A stretch of 64,000 nt of DNA from Streptomyces sp. CC208A (GCF_030010625.1 NZ_JASCXN010000004.1:293124-357123), one strand, 5' to 3'; positions 23,085 through 32,390 are shown, counted from the first letter of the stretch. A program made the numbers and translations. Notes: generated by a model not told the origin, from the sequence alone.

Positions 23085-24315
23085 AGCCGCCGGCCGGCTT
23101 CTGGCCGACGTCGAGGCCCCGGAGACGAGCGAGGATACGGGGATCCTGGGCGTCCATCCAGTCGGTGAACTGGCGGAACGAGACGAGCCGGACGTCCTTC
23201 TTCCCGGCCATCGCCTTGATGGCGTCCTCGACGGCGTCCATGTAGATGCCGCCGTTCCACTGCTCGAAGTGGTTGCCGACGAAGAAGGGCGCGCGGTTGG
23301 TCTCGTACGCGCGCGTGAAGCCGGCGAGCAGTGCGTCGGTGGCCTGCTTGCGCCAGCCGGGATAACGGGAGGGCATGCCCTGGGTCGAGTTCTTCGACTG
23401 GTTGGCGAGCATGTTGTAGTCCATGGACAGGACCTCGAAGGAGTGGCCGGGGAAGGGCACGGCCTGGAGGGGGAAGTCCCAGATGCCCTGGCGCTTGACC
23501 GGCCAGGTCTGGCGGCCGCCGGGCGAGCTGGCGTCGTAGCGCCAGCCGAGGCGCTTGGCGGTGGGCAGCAGGTTGTCCTGGCCGAGGAGGCAGGGAGTGC
23601 GGCCGCCGACGAGCTCCTTGGAGTAGTCGAAGGGCAGCGGGTCGAGCTCGGTCCAGCCGCTGTTGGTCTTCCACTCGGTGACGAACTTCACCGCCTGGTC
23701 GATCTCGCTCTGCCACTGGGCCGGGGTCCAGTTGCCGACGGAGCCGGAGCCGCCGCAGAAGTGCCCGTTGAAGTGGGTGCCGATCTCGTGGCCCTCGAGC
23801 CAGGCCTGGCGGACGTACTTGAGGGTGTCCTTGATGTGGTCGTCGGTGAGGTAGCCGATGTCGGAGGCGCCGACGCGGTTGTTCGGCGGCCGGTAGAGGT
23901 TCTTCTTCGACTCGGGGAGGAGGTAGATCCCGGAGAGGAAGAAGGTCATCGCCACGTCGTGGTTCTTGGCGAGTTCGAGGAAGCGCGGGAAGAGGCCGTT
24001 GCCGACCTCGCCGGCGCCGTCCCAGGAGAAGATCACGAACTGGGGCGGGGTCTGGCCGGGTTCGAGCGGGACGGGGGTGTCGGGCTGGTGCGGCTGCTTG
24101 CCGGTGTCCGCGGTGGAACCGTCACCGATGAGACGGACGTCGTCCTTGGTCGGGGTGGGCGTGGTGGCGCCGGTGCCGGTCGAGGGGGCGCCCCCCTTGT
24201 CCGGTCCGGAACTGCCCTTGCCGCCCTGCCCCTTGTCACTGCACCCAGCGATCCCGAGCGCGGCGGCCGCTCCGACTCCCGCCCCGAGAAGACCCCTTCG
24301 ACTGATCCCGCGCAT
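23059..24315 (-). CDS. Lipoprotein polysaccharide deacetylase-like protein
   Basis: A 418-residue protein. The N-terminus has a Tat-like twin-Arg (SRRGLLG) and lipobox AGC, then a Gly/Ser/Thr-rich linker to about residue 85. The catalytic region is NodB-like but diverged: the motif-1 TFDD position reads FSWDGAG, while HEIGTHFNGH matches the metal-binding H-x(3)-H of motif 2. The family deacetylates cell-wall or chitin-like polysaccharides; with the altered motif 1, activity is uncertain. It lies downstream of the terminator after the hemL operon. Its 3' end sits in the 23-bp tandem repeat. Confidence 0.8.
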   Translation of the reverse strand: MRGISRRGLLGAGVGAAAALGIAGCSDKGQGGKGSSGPDKGGAPSTGTGATTPTPTKDDVRLIGDGSTADTGKQPHQPDTPVPLEPGQTPPQFVIFSWDGAGEVGNGLFPRFLELAKNHDVAMTFFLSGIYLLPESKKNLYRPPNNRVGASDIGYLTDDHIKDTLKYVRQAWLEGHEIGTHFNGHFCGGSGSVGNWTPAQWQSEIDQAVKFVTEWKTNSGWTELDPLPFDYSKELVGGRTPCLLGQDNLLPTAKRLGWRYDASSPGGRQTWPVKRQGIWDFPLQAVPFPGHSFEVLSMDYNMLANQSKNSTQGMPSRYPGWRKQATDALLAGFTRAYETNRAPFFVGNHFEQWNGGIYMDAVEDAIKAMAGKKDVRLVSFRQFTDWMDAQDPRILARLRGLDVGQKPAGGWSSYLKAA

Positions 24316-24445
24316 GTCATCCCCATTCGCGCTGCTGCATGAGCCGTATGACCCGAAACATCATCCAAACCGACAATGAGTGAGATGCAGGGATGAACAC
24401 GGAGGTTCCGGCCACTCGCACAAAAATTTCAGGTCGTACGAAAAC

Positions 24446-24489
24446 TTCAGGGCGTCCGGATGACATGTACATCATCCGAACGCCCTGAA
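24446..24489 (-). terminator. Rho-independent terminator after the hemL/phosphatase operon
   Basis: An 18-bp stem (TTCAGGGCGT, one mismatch, CGGATGA and complement) around an 8-nt loop. On the minus strand it is followed by a short T-rich stretch (GTTTTCG). It lies between the phosphatase stop (24589) and the deacetylase start (24315). Confidence 0.75.
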
Positions 24490-24588
24490 CTGTGGACCGG
24501 CGGGAGCCTCCTGTCCAGAGGCCGTCCGCCCTCCGGTGGGGACTACGGGGTGGGGCCTGCGGGGGACTATGGGGTGGGACTACGGCGG

Positions 24589-25302
24589 CTACGCGCCGAA
24601 GGCCTTCGCCTTCCCCTTCACCGGCTTGGCACCGGCCCGCAGGTGCACCGGCACCAGGTCGATCGCGGGCTCGCTGTACCCGACCGAGACGATCTTGTCG
24701 CCCTTGTACGTGAACGAGGTCAGCGAGGCCAGCGTGCACTGCCGGCGCCGCGGGTCGTGCCACAGCCGGCGCCGCTCCACGAAGGACCGCACGATCCAGA
24801 TCGGCAGCTGGTGGCTGACGAGCACCGCCTCGTGACCGCGCGCCGCGTCCTTCGCCGCGTCCAGCGCCGCCATCATCCGCACGACCTGCTCGATGTACGG
24901 CTCGCCCCACGACGGCCGGAACGGATTGGTGAGGTGCTTCCAGTTGGCCGGCTTCTTCAGCGCCCCGTCGCCGACGCCGAAGGTCTTGCCCTCGAAGACG
25001 TTCGCCGCCTCGATAAGGCGTGAGTCGGTGGCCAGGTCGAGGCCGTGCGCCTTGGCGATCGGGGTGGCCGTCTCCTGCGCCCGCTCCAGCGGGGAGGCGA
25101 CGACGTACGTGATGTCCCGCTCGGCCAGCGACTCGGCGACCCGGTCCGCCATCTTCCGGCCCAGCTCGGAGAGGTGGTAGCCGGCCCGGCGCCCGTACAG
25201 CACACCGTCCGGGTTGTGCACCTCGCCGTGGCGCATGAGGTGGACGACGGTGATGTCCTGGTCGCCCTTCACGGCCTCGGCGTTCTTCGCGTTCTCGCTC
25301 AT
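24589..25302 (-). CDS. Histidine phosphatase (phosphoglycerate mutase-like) family protein
   Basis: A 237-residue protein with the family signature [10 protein letters not shown] (phosphohistidine, about residue 24), [10 protein letters not shown] in the second strand and [12 protein letters not shown] holding the second catalytic His. The fold covers phosphoglycerate mutases and phosphatases acting on sugars, nucleotides and cofactor precursors. Its ATG overlaps the hemL stop by 4 bp, so it is translationally coupled to hemL, and it may deal with a metabolite of heme or a sugar. Specific substrate unknown. Confidence 0.85.
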   Translation of the reverse strand: MSENAKNAEAVKGDQDITVVHLMRHGEVHNPDGVLYGRRAGYHLSELGRKMADRVAESLAERDITYVVASPLERAQETATPIAKAHGLDLATDSRLIEAANVFEGKTFGVGDGALKKPANWKHLTNPFRPSWGEPYIEQVVRMMAALDAAKDAARGHEAVLVSHQLPIWIVRSFVERRRLWHDPRRRQCTLASLTSFTYKGDKIVSVGYSEPAIDLVPVHLRAGAKPVKGKAKAFGA

Positions 25303-26606
25303 GCGGTGGCCTCCGCGGCGGCGCGGGCGGCGGCCGGCAGCGCGGCGGCGATCCGCTCGACCGCGCGCTCGTCGTGCGCGGCCGAGACGAACCACGACTC
25401 GAAGGCCGACGGCGGCAGGTAGACGCCGTCCGCGAGCATCGAGTGGAAGAAGGCGTTGAAGCGGAAGGCCTCCTGCTTCTTCGCCTCGTCGTAGTTCCGC
25501 ACCTCGTCGGCGGTGAAGAAGACCGAGAACATGTTGGACGCGGTCTGCAGCCGGTGCGCCACGCCCTCCTTGGCGAGCGCGCCGGTGACCAGGCCCTGGA
25601 TCTCCTCCGAGACCGCGTTCACCTTCTCGTACGCGGCGTCGTCGAGCAGCCGCAGCTGCGCGAGCCCGGCGGCGGTGGCGATCGGGTTACCGGAGAGGGT
25701 GCCCGCCTGGTAGACCGGGCCCGCGGGGGCGAGGTGGCCCATGACGTCGGCGCGGCCGCCGAAGGCCGCCGCCGGGAAGCCGCCGCCCATGACCTTGCCG
25801 AAGGTCATCAGGTCGGGCTTCACGCCGTCCACGCCGTACCAGCCGGCCCGGCTCGTCCGGAAGCCGGTCATGACCTCGTCGGAGATGTACAGCGCGCCGT
25901 TCTCCCGGCACAGGTCCGCCAGGCCCTGGTTGAAGCCGGGCAGCGGCGGGACGACGCCCATGTTGCCCGGGGACGCCTCGGTGATCACACAGGCGATCTC
26001 GCCGGGGCGCGCGGCGAACGCGGCGCGCACGGCCTCCAGGTCGTTGTACGGCAGCACGATCGTGTCACCGGCCTGCGCGCCGGTCACGCCGGGCGTGTCG
26101 GGCAGCCCGAAGGTCGCGACGCCGGAACCGGCGGCGGCGAGCAGCGCGTCCACGTGGCCGTGGTAGCAGCCCGCGAACTTGACGACCTTCGCGCGCCCGG
26201 TGAACCCGCGGGCGAGCCGGATGGCGGACATCGTCGCCTCGGTGCCGGAGGAGACCAGGCGCACCTGCTCGACCGGCTCCACGCGGGCCACGATCTCCTC
26301 GGCGAGCGCGACCTCGCCCTCACCGGGGGTGCCGAAGGAGGTGCCGCGGGCCACGGCGGCCTGCACGGCGGCGGTCACCTCGGGGTGGGCGTGGCCGAGA
26401 ATCATCGGTCCCCAGGAGCAGACGAGGTCGACGTACTCGCGACCGTCCGCATCGGTGAGGTACGGACCGGTGCCGGACACCATGAACCGGGGCGTTCCAC
26501 CCACAGCCCGGAAGGCCCGCACCGGTGAGTTCACGCCGCCGGGCGTCACAAGGGACGCGCGGTCGAAAAGCGTCTGTGAGACTGGGGCTTCGTATGAATA
26601 CGACAC
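25299..26606 (-). CDS. hemL: Glutamate-1-semialdehyde 2,1-aminomutase
   Basis: A 435-residue PLP enzyme. The cofactor lysine is in the [10 protein letters not shown] segment, and [33 protein letters not shown] at the N-terminus matches HemL. It converts glutamate-1-semialdehyde to 5-aminolevulinate, the C5-pathway step after HemA (found at 50.3-51.7 kb of this window). The GTG at 26606 has AGGA 6 nt upstream and gives [13 protein letters not shown], the usual HemL start; longer starts reach unrelated sequence. Head of a two-gene operon with the histidine phosphatase. Confidence 0.94.
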   Translation of the reverse strand: MSYSYEAPVSQTLFDRASLVTPGGVNSPVRAFRAVGGTPRFMVSGTGPYLTDADGREYVDLVCSWGPMILGHAHPEVTAAVQAAVARGTSFGTPGEGEVALAEEIVARVEPVEQVRLVSSGTEATMSAIRLARGFTGRAKVVKFAGCYHGHVDALLAAAGSGVATFGLPDTPGVTGAQAGDTIVLPYNDLEAVRAAFAARPGEIACVITEASPGNMGVVPPLPGFNQGLADLCRENGALYISDEVMTGFRTSRAGWYGVDGVKPDLMTFGKVMGGGFPAAAFGGRADVMGHLAPAGPVYQAGTLSGNPIATAAGLAQLRLLDDAAYEKVNAVSEEIQGLVTGALAKEGVAHRLQTASNMFSVFFTADEVRNYDEAKKQEAFRFNAFFHSMLADGVYLPPSAFESWFVSAAHDERAVERIAAALPAAARAAAEATA

Positions 26607-26873
26607 AGTGATCCTGACCTGCGAGTACGACGTCTGGTACGGAGGGACGGTGTGGGCACCCTGTGAATCAGGCCGGGGCGGCTGTCCTCCACGTCTGCGA
26701 AACTGGGGCGACTGGGGCGTCATAGGGATGGCTCACACAATCCATGGTGTCAGAGGCCACGTCGTTTCTTGCGGACAGGTGTTTCACCGTAAGAACGTGG
26801 GGGAGGTCACTGACACGGTGATCGGGTTGCGCGGCGGGGTCGTGTTGCCGAGAAAAAGCAGTCGGGTGGAGAT

Positions 26874-27473
26874 ATGCATCGCGGTGGCGGACCGGGCGAG
26901 GGGACGGACGACCTGGGTCCGGAGCCTGTCCGGCGGGGGAGGCACCGGCGTCGACGGGCCGAGGACCCGGCCGCGCCGGACGATCGCGTGTCCCCTGAGC
27001 AGCCCCCGGCGGATCCGCCCCTCGGAGGCCGCGGCTTGGCGGTGACGTACAAGTACTTCGGCGCGCCCGACGGCGCCACCGCGGCCCGCGTGCCGATCTC
27101 GATGCGCCCGGAGGAGCTGGGCGGCGACGAGCTCGGCATGGGCGGCATGTTCTCCAAGATCAAGCCCGAGACGATAGCGGCGATGGTCCTCACCGGCATC
27201 CAGGGCCTGCCGCTGCACAAGGTCCCCCCGCTGGAACTGGTCGTCCTGCACCCCGACTACGCGGTGGTGAAGCTCCCCACGACCGTGGTCGACCCGCTGC
27301 GCGCGATCGGCGAGGAGTCGGTCGGCGCCGCCGCCTTCATCTGGTCCACCGTCCCCGACCGCGGCGGCCCCCGCGACGCCTTCGACGTCTACCAGCTGCT
27401 CCACGAGTGGCAGGACTTCTCCGTCCGCCTCCACGAGGCCGGCCACCAGCCGTACTGCCTGGTCTGGCCCTGA
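26874..27473 (+). CDS. Conserved hypothetical protein
   Basis: A 199-residue protein. The first 50 residues are Arg/Gly/Pro-rich and probably disordered; the rest forms a compact alpha/beta domain with VTYKYFGAPDG, ISMRPEELGGDEL, FSKIKPETIAAMVLTGIQ and a C-terminal HEAGHQPYCLVWP. I recall this sequence as widespread and conserved in Streptomyces, but no domain family or function is known to me. GTGGAG lies just before the ATG. It is divergent from hemL. Confidence 0.7.
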   Translation: MHRGGGPGEGTDDLGPEPVRRGRHRRRRAEDPAAPDDRVSPEQPPADPPLGGRGLAVTYKYFGAPDGATAARVPISMRPEELGGDELGMGGMFSKIKPETIAAMVLTGIQGLPLHKVPPLELVVLHPDYAVVKLPTTVVDPLRAIGEESVGAAAFIWSTVPDRGGPRDAFDVYQLLHEWQDFSVRLHEAGHQPYCLVWP

Positions 27474-27583
27474 CGGCTGGCTCTTCCGCGTTTCCGACCG
27501 TCATAGCGCATGAAATTAGGACGAATCGGATGTAATGCGTGGAGGCCGGTGCACACAGGCGCCGTACGAGGAGGACCCCCGCC

Positions 27584-28051
27584 GTGACCGCAGTACGAAC
27601 GTCCGCAGCCCGCATGCCCGGAGCACGCACCGGCACGAGTGCCGGCGTCGGCAGGCCCATGCAGCTCTCCGAGGTCGCCGCCCGCACCGAACTGCCCCTG
27701 CGCACCATCCGGCAGTACGAGGACTGCGGCCTCGTCGGCCCCTCGGCCGCCTCCCCGGGCGGCTTCCCGCTCTACACGGACGACGACGTGGCCCGGCTGA
27801 TGGTGATCCGCCGCATGCAGCCCCTCGGCTTCGGCCTCGCCGAGGCCCGCGAACTCCTCACCGCCATGGACCGCCTGGCCGCCGACCTCCCCGACACGGA
27901 CACCGCCCTCGACCCGGCCGAACGCGCCACCCTCGTCGCCCGCGTCCGCCGCTACGAGCAGGCCGCCACCGCCCGCGTCGCCGCCCTACGCCTGGAACTG
28001 GCCCGCGCCGAAGAATTCGCCACCTCCCTCCGCTCCCACCTCACAGCCTGA
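27584..28051 (+). CDS. MerR family transcriptional regulator
   Basis: A 155-residue protein. The MerR winged helix spans about residues 26-94: MQLSEVAARTELPLRTIRQYEDCGLVGPSAASPGGF (helix-turn-helix and wing) then the second HTH with RLMVIRRMQPLGFGLAEARELL. A coiled-coil dimerisation helix follows. No Cys-rich metal loop is seen, so the effector is probably organic or there is none. GAGGAGGA before the GTG at 27584 sets the start. It sits between a hypothetical and a binding-protein gene. Confidence 0.85.
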   Translation: MTAVRTSAARMPGARTGTSAGVGRPMQLSEVAARTELPLRTIRQYEDCGLVGPSAASPGGFPLYTDDDVARLMVIRRMQPLGFGLAEARELLTAMDRLAADLPDTDTALDPAERATLVARVRRYEQAATARVAALRLELARAEEFATSLRSHLTA

Positions 28052-28528
28052 CCGGCCTGACCCGCCTGACCGACGGCGCGCGGCTGGGGCAACCGGCCGA
28101 AGCCCGCGGCTGAGGTCCGCTGCCGGGGTCCGGGGCTGAGGTCCGCTGCCGGGGCACTCGGCTGGGGTCTGTGGTCGGAACTCCCGGCCGGGGACTCGAC
28201 CGGGGCCCGCTGCCGGAGCTCCCGGCCGAGGGGGCTCGGTCGGGGGACTCCGACCGAGCCCACGACCGGAGCGCTCGGTCCCGGGGGCTCGACCTTGAGA
28301 GGAGGTCCCCGGGGCTCGATTCCAGGGGGCGGTCCCGGGAGGGCGGTCCCGGGGCTCGGTTCCAGGGGGCGGTCCCGGGAGGGCGGTCCCGGGGCTCGAT
28401 CCCAGGAGGCAGTCCCGGGGAGGACGGTCCCTGGGGTCCGGTCCCTGGAGGGGGCCGTGGGGGACAGTCCCTGGGGGCGGGAAGCGGCGGTCCGGGGGCG
28501 GAGGCAGGGCCGACGGGCGAAGGCGGGG
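28052..28528. other. Repetitive GC-rich intergenic region
   Basis: About 480 bp without a credible gene. It is made of short degenerate repeats on a GGTCCCGGGG-type core, with three copies of a 40-bp unit in the middle (see the repeat entry). Long open frames on the minus strand are low-complexity Pro/Arg/Ser and look like by-products of the repeats. There are many short dyads of CCCGGG. Confidence 0.6.
28304..28424. repeat. Tandem 40-bp repeat, about three copies
   Basis: Copies at 28304-28344 (41 bp), 28345-28384 and 28385-28424. Copies one and two are nearly identical; the third has drifted. Each contains two inverted CCCGGG-like motifs, able to form small hairpins. Position between a MerR gene and a convergent binding-protein gene suggests a noncoding, variable-number repeat. 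Confidence 0.75.
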
Positions 28529-29383
28529 TCAGGGGCGCAGGGCCTCGGCCAGGGTGCGGAAGAAGCGGGCGTAGGCGGTCGGGCTCGGCGGGATCTCCGG
28601 ATTCCACGGCACCAGCCGGGCACCCGCCGGCAGCCGCTCCGGGCCCTCGGGCCGGCCCGCATGGGCCCTGCTGTCGTACAGGACCAGCGCGGGGGCGAGA
28701 TCGAGGGCCCGGTCCCACCCCGTGGTCAGCCAGTTCGCGCCGGGCCCCGGGCCCGGGTCGAGCAGCCGGACGCCCAGTCCGGCCAGCCGCGCCAGTTCCG
28801 GCCAGGCCGCCGGACGCGCCAGATGCACCTGCTCGGCACCGGCCCCGGAGAGCGCCAGCACCCCACACCCGGCCCCCGCCGCCGTGGCCGCTACCCGCAC
28901 CTCGGCCTCCGCCGCCACCAGTTCCCCCGCGCCCGGCACCGGGACCGGGGCTCCGAGCGCCGCTCCCAGCTCTCCGAAGCGGCCGATGATCGCCGGCAGA
29001 GCGAGGTCGTTGCCGACGGAGAGCGCCGCCAAGGGCACCCCCAGCCTCTCCGCGACCCCCTCGTCCACGGCGTACGGGCTCTTCCCGTCATAGGTGACGT
29101 CCACCACCAGCTCCGGCTGCAGCTCCCGCAGCCGCTCCTTCGCCAGGTCCGGCCCCGGCCCCAGGTACGGAACCCCGGCCGCCGTGAGCCCGCCGTCCTT
29201 CGCCGGGTCCGGCTCCGCCCCGTCGTGCCCGGAGCCGTACACCGCGACCGGCGTCACCCCCAGGTCGAGCAGGGCGGCCCCGGCCCGTATGTAGGCGAGG
29301 ACCCGCGCGGGCCCGGCCGGCGCCCTCAGCTCCGCTCCCCTGTCGTCCGTGAAACCCCATCCGTGCGCACCCGTTCCGGACAT
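28529..29383 (-). CDS. Substrate-binding protein of ABC type (TroA/FecB-like) without signal peptide
   Basis: A 284-residue protein with the two-lobe binding-protein fold of iron-siderophore receptors: RVLAYIRAGAALLDLGVTPVAVYG in lobe 1, LQPELVVDVTYD (the usual ...PDLVV... strand), and NWLTTGWDRALDLAPALVLYD in lobe 2. No signal peptide or lipobox is seen at the ATG at 29383, which has GGAGG upstream. So it may be a cytoplasmic relic or a divergent sensor; a longer form from 29695 gives no secretion signal either. No permease or ATPase gene is adjacent. Confidence 0.7.
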   Translation of the reverse strand: MSGTGAHGWGFTDDRGAELRAPAGPARVLAYIRAGAALLDLGVTPVAVYGSGHDGAEPDPAKDGGLTAAGVPYLGPGPDLAKERLRELQPELVVDVTYDGKSPYAVDEGVAERLGVPLAALSVGNDLALPAIIGRFGELGAALGAPVPVPGAGELVAAEAEVRVAATAAGAGCGVLALSGAGAEQVHLARPAAWPELARLAGLGVRLLDPGPGPGANWLTTGWDRALDLAPALVLYDSRAHAGRPEGPERLPAGARLVPWNPEIPPSPTAYARFFRTLAEALRP

Positions 29384-29715
29384 GCGGCTGCTCCCTCCCG
29401 GCCGGAATCTGCCTCCCCCGCCACCTTCGAGCGCTTCCCCGCCCGGCACAAGAGGGCCTCCCTCTCCAGCGCAGGGGGCCTCCCCTCCGGTCCAAGGGAT
29501 CTCCGCCCTCCGGTGTGAGAGGCCCCTCGCCGAGACCGCCGCCCGACCGCCCCGGCCGGGACTCAGGTCCCGAACCCCCTGCCGAAAGTCCCTCACCCCG
29601 GTGTCAACTGAACGGGTCGGGAGGAAGCAGCAGGAATCACCTTTCCCGCCGTGCCCACACGCCACCTGCCAGGGTGTGCGCCGTGCGTCGGCCATTTCGC
29701 CCCGGAGCCACCGTC

Positions 29716-29955
29716 ATGTCCGTGCCCGGCCCGTTCTCCGACCCCCGTGTCCTCGCCCTCTTCGCCCTGCTCGCCGTCGTCACCGGCGTCCGGCTGACGA
29801 GGGGCCTGCGCGCCCGCCGCCGGTCCCGCGCGCGGACGCCGTTGGACCGCGTCTGGCACCCGCAGGAGTCGGTACCGCTGACCCCGGCGGAGGAGCTCGC
29901 CTTCGGCGAGGTCGTCTCCCGCCTCTCCCTCACCTCTTCGGGCCGCCTGCGCTGA
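29716..29955 (+). CDS. Small single-pass membrane protein
   Basis: A 79-residue protein: hydrophobic residues about 10-25 (VLALFALLAVVTGVRL), then a highly basic stretch (RGLRARRRSRART) and an acidic/polar tail. The positive charges after the membrane segment suggest an N-out, C-in topology. GGAG lies 8 nt before the ATG at 29716. No family recognised. It is convergent with the maleylpyruvate isomerase-type gene. Confidence 0.55.
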   Translation: MSVPGPFSDPRVLALFALLAVVTGVRLTRGLRARRRSRARTPLDRVWHPQESVPLTPAEELAFGEVVSRLSLTSSGRLR

Positions 29956-29971
29956 CGCCCCTCCCGTTCTC

Positions 29972-30625
29972 TCAGCCGGCCGGCCAGGCCCGCGGGTCGC
30001 GGCCCGTCGTCGCCAGCAGCCGCTCGAGGGCGCTCGCCCCGGCCGGCAGGTCGACGGCCTCGGCGAAGACGTTCATCTTCCGGGCCATCGGCGCCATCCG
30101 CTCCACCTCGTCCGCCAGCCCGGCCACCACCACCGGATCCGGCACGAACTCCCGTCCGGTCGCCCGTGCCAGATCCCACCCGTGCACAGTGAGGTCGAGC
30201 AGCACCATCGAGCCGACCGTCCGGGCCGGCAGCCCCATCGCCCCCGCGGTCCCCTCCTCGGCCCCCGGCGCCGCCCACGCTTCCACCAGCCGCCTGGTCT
30301 CCGCCGCGAACTCCCCCCGCCAGCCCGGCTCCGCGACCCGGTCCGGGGTCGTGGAGAAGTCGGCCTCCTGCTTGGCCGCCAGCGCCTGGAAGTTCACGAC
30401 GACCGAGAACAGGTGGTTCAGCAGCGCGCGCACGTCGTACTCGGCGCAGGGCGTGGGCGCGCCGAGCGAGACGTCCTCCGTGCTTTCGACCAGGGGGACG
30501 GCCAGGTCGGCGGCGGCGCGGAGCAGATCGCCGATGCGGTGATCCATGTTCTCGATGGCAAGGTGCGTGTCGTCGCTGCGAACGCTGGTGTCGTCGGTGC
30601 CCGAGTGCGTGTCGTCGTACGTCAT
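29972..30625 (-). CDS. TIGR03086-type (mycothiol-dependent, DinB-like) metal-binding protein
   Basis: About 217 residues: an N-terminal DinB-like helical bundle (DLAVPLVESTEDVSLGAPTPCAEYDVRALLNHLFSVV) with the His/Cys motif region of this group, and LLDLTVHGWDLARATGR, the typical metal-binding His-x-x-Asp segment. Such proteins in actinomycetes are mycothiol-dependent transferases or isomerases acting on small electrophiles. ATG 30625 is chosen; an ATG at 30547 would remove a polar 26-residue N-terminus. It lies convergent to the small membrane protein and divergent to the AraC remnant. Confidence 0.75.
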   Translation of the reverse strand: MTYDDTHSGTDDTSVRSDDTHLAIENMDHRIGDLLRAAADLAVPLVESTEDVSLGAPTPCAEYDVRALLNHLFSVVVNFQALAAKQEADFSTTPDRVAEPGWRGEFAAETRRLVEAWAAPGAEEGTAGAMGLPARTVGSMVLLDLTVHGWDLARATGREFVPDPVVVAGLADEVERMAPMARKMNVFAEAVDLPAGASALERLLATTGRDPRAWPAG

Positions 30626-30813
30626 GACCCCGACGCTAGGAAAACTCCCCGGGCCGGTCTTGAAGAAACGCGTCACGGCCCCTGACCCGCCCCGGATCCC
30701 CACCCCTAGGGGCAGCACGGGCCAAGGCTCGGCCGGCCCCACCCCCCTCCGGCAGCCCGGGGCGTCCGACTGCCCGAGGCGTCCGACGACTGCCCGACAC
30801 GTTCGACTGCTCC

Positions 30814-30819
30814 TAGGAT
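30814..30819 (+). promoter_or_regulatory. Candidate -10 (TAGGAT) of the AraC remnant
   Basis: TAGGAT is 7 nt before the ATG at 30827 and there is no Shine-Dalgarno sequence: a leaderless promoter pattern. Confidence 0.4.
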
Positions 30820-30826
30820 CGACGCC

Positions 30827-31305
30827 ATGCCCGACTCCGCCCCGCGCCGGGACACTCGGGGCATCGTCGCCCCGGCCGAACTGTTCTCCCGCGTCCGCTT
30901 CCGCCGGCACGCCCCGGCACCGGAGCTGCGCCCGTATCTGGAGCACTACTGGCTGATCGACTGGGCGCTGCCGGAGCCGTACACCACCCAGGTCGTCCCG
31001 CACCCGTCGGTGAACATCGTCTTCGAGCAGTACGAACCACTCGGCTCCTTCTCCCCTTTCCCTTCTCTCGCCCGCTCGGCGGCCGAGGTCTCCGGAATCG
31101 GGCTCAGGCTCTTCACGAAGCGGCTCGAAGGGGCGGGCCGGGTCTGCGGGGTGCAGTTCCGGCCCGGCGGCTTCCGCCCCTTCGCCCCGGCGTGGCCGGT
31201 CTCGGCCTGGACGGGCCGCCGGGTCCCGCTGCCCGAGGTCTTCCCCGGCACCACCGCGTTCTCCGGCGGCCGAGCCACCGACGAAACCGTCCTCTCCGCC
31301 GTCCT
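30827..31305 (+). pseudogene. AraC-family regulator remnant (N-terminal domain only)
   Basis: About 155 residues match the DUF6597-type N-terminal ligand domain of AraC regulators (VRFRRHAPAPELRPYLEHYWLIDWALPEPY, VVPHPSVNIVFEQY, GRVCGVQFRPGGFRPF). The AraC helix-turn-helix domain that should follow is absent. Near 31300 the sequence turns into the body of a GNAT gene in another reading frame, and the AraC frame runs on through that gene as nonsense. Together these mark a deletion that removed the 3' half of an AraC gene and the 5' end of the acetyltransferase gene. Confidence 0.65.
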
Positions 31306-31349
31306 CGGAGGACGCAGGACTGCTGCGCGCGCTGAACGCCCCGGAGCTG

Positions 31350-31796
31350 ATGGAGCACCTGGGCGGCCCGGAGACCGAGGAGCAGCTGGACCGCCGCCAC
31401 CGCCGGTACGTGGACCTGAGCACCGACACCACGGGCAGGGGCCGGATGTCCCGGATCGTGCTGCTGCCGGAGGAGCGGGCCCTGGGCAACATCGGCTTGT
31501 GGGTGAGCACCTGGCAGGACGAACCGGTGTACGAGACGGGCTGGGCGGTGCTGCCGGGCTTCCAGGGCCGCGGCGTCGCGACCCTGGCCGCGCGCGCGGT
31601 GGCGGAGCGGGCCCGGGCCGCGGGCCTCCACCGCCACCTGTACGCCTTCCCGTCGGTGGAGAACGCCGCGTCGAACGCGGTGTGCCGCAAAGCAGGCTTC
31701 GACCTGCTCGGGGAGCAGGACCTCGAGTACCCGCCGGGTCGGCCGATGCGCTGCAACGTCTGGCGGCTCGACCTGGGAGCTACCGAGGCTCGGTGA
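31350..31796 (+). CDS. GNAT family acetyltransferase, 5'-truncated
   Basis: A 148-residue GNAT protein from the first ATG (31350). Codons upstream in the same frame (from about 31305: EDAGLLRALNAPEL) still look like GNAT protein, so the original start has been lost; about 10-15 residues appear missing. The acetyl-CoA site AVLPGFQGRGVATLAARAV is intact, as are NAVCRKAGFDLLGE and a C-terminal strand. It may be translated from 31350 as an enzyme lacking part of strand 1, or be inactive. It overlaps the next, convergent gene by 17 bp. Confidence 0.6.
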   Translation: MEHLGGPETEEQLDRRHRRYVDLSTDTTGRGRMSRIVLLPEERALGNIGLWVSTWQDEPVYETGWAVLPGFQGRGVATLAARAVAERARAAGLHRHLYAFPSVENAASNAVCRKAGFDLLGEQDLEYPPGRPMRCNVWRLDLGATEAR

Positions 31797-32220
31797 GCGG
31801 CCGGACGAAGTGGAAGGCCACGATGTCGAAGCGCTCACGCAGGTAGAAGCGGTGGGCATCGGTGCGCTGGGTGCCGGAATCGAGGTTCAGCTCGTGGCAG
31901 CCGGCCGCGCGGGCGTGGCCCTCCAGATGGGCGATGAGCGCGTGGCCCACGCCGGTGGAGCGGACTGCGGAGGCGGTCACCAGGTCGTCGACGTACAGCT
32001 GGCTGAGCGAGCTGGTGTTGAAGACGAGCCGCCAGCCGGCCGCGCCGACGCAGCGGCCGTCGTCGCCGTAGGCGGCCGAGAACCGCAGCCCCTGCGCGTG
32101 GCCGCGCTCGTACACCTCCCGGAAGAGGGCGGGGGTGAGGTGCGGGCGGAGCTCGACGAGGACCGGCAGGAGGTCGCTCTCCAGCCGGGGGTCGCCGGGT
32201 TCGAGGTCGATGATCTTCAT
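31780..32220 (-). CDS. GNAT family N-acetyltransferase
   Basis: A 146-residue protein. Acetyl-CoA loop VDDLVTASAVRSTGVGHALIAHLE near residues 75-98 (R-S-T-G-V-G-H), followed by GCHELNLDSGTQRTDAHRFYL, typical of single-domain GNATs. Substrate unknown. It is convergent with the truncated acetyltransferase, overlapping by 17 bp. The ATG at 32220 follows TACCGT by 6 nt, so the mRNA may be leaderless. Confidence 0.85.
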   Translation of the reverse strand: MKIIDLEPGDPRLESDLLPVLVELRPHLTPALFREVYERGHAQGLRFSAAYGDDGRCVGAAGWRLVFNTSSLSQLYVDDLVTASAVRSTGVGHALIAHLEGHARAAGCHELNLDSGTQRTDAHRFYLRERFDIVAFHFVRPLTEPR

Positions 32221-32226
32221 GCGGGG

Positions 32227-32232
32227 ACGGTA
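32227..32232 (-). promoter_or_regulatory. Candidate -10 (TACCGT)
   Basis: On the minus strand TACCGT ends 6 nt before the ATG at 32220 with no ribosome-binding site. Confidence 0.35.
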
Positions 32233-32390
32233 ACCCAGCCACGCCCGCCTCCCGTCGGCACCTACCGACGCCCACCCCCGCCAGCACCCGGCCCCGTCGC
32301 CAGCCGGCAGGCTCCGCCCCGCCACCGGCCACCGCGACCCCGCCCGGAAATGCCTGGCCCCCCGTCCCGGCCCGATGCGATCCTGTCCCC

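Noticed and set aside
28041..28868. Long open frames on the minus strand over the 40-bp repeat region
   Set aside because: They encode low-complexity Pro/Arg/Ser sequence created by the repeats, lack a good ribosome site and overlap a real gene on the same strand in another frame.
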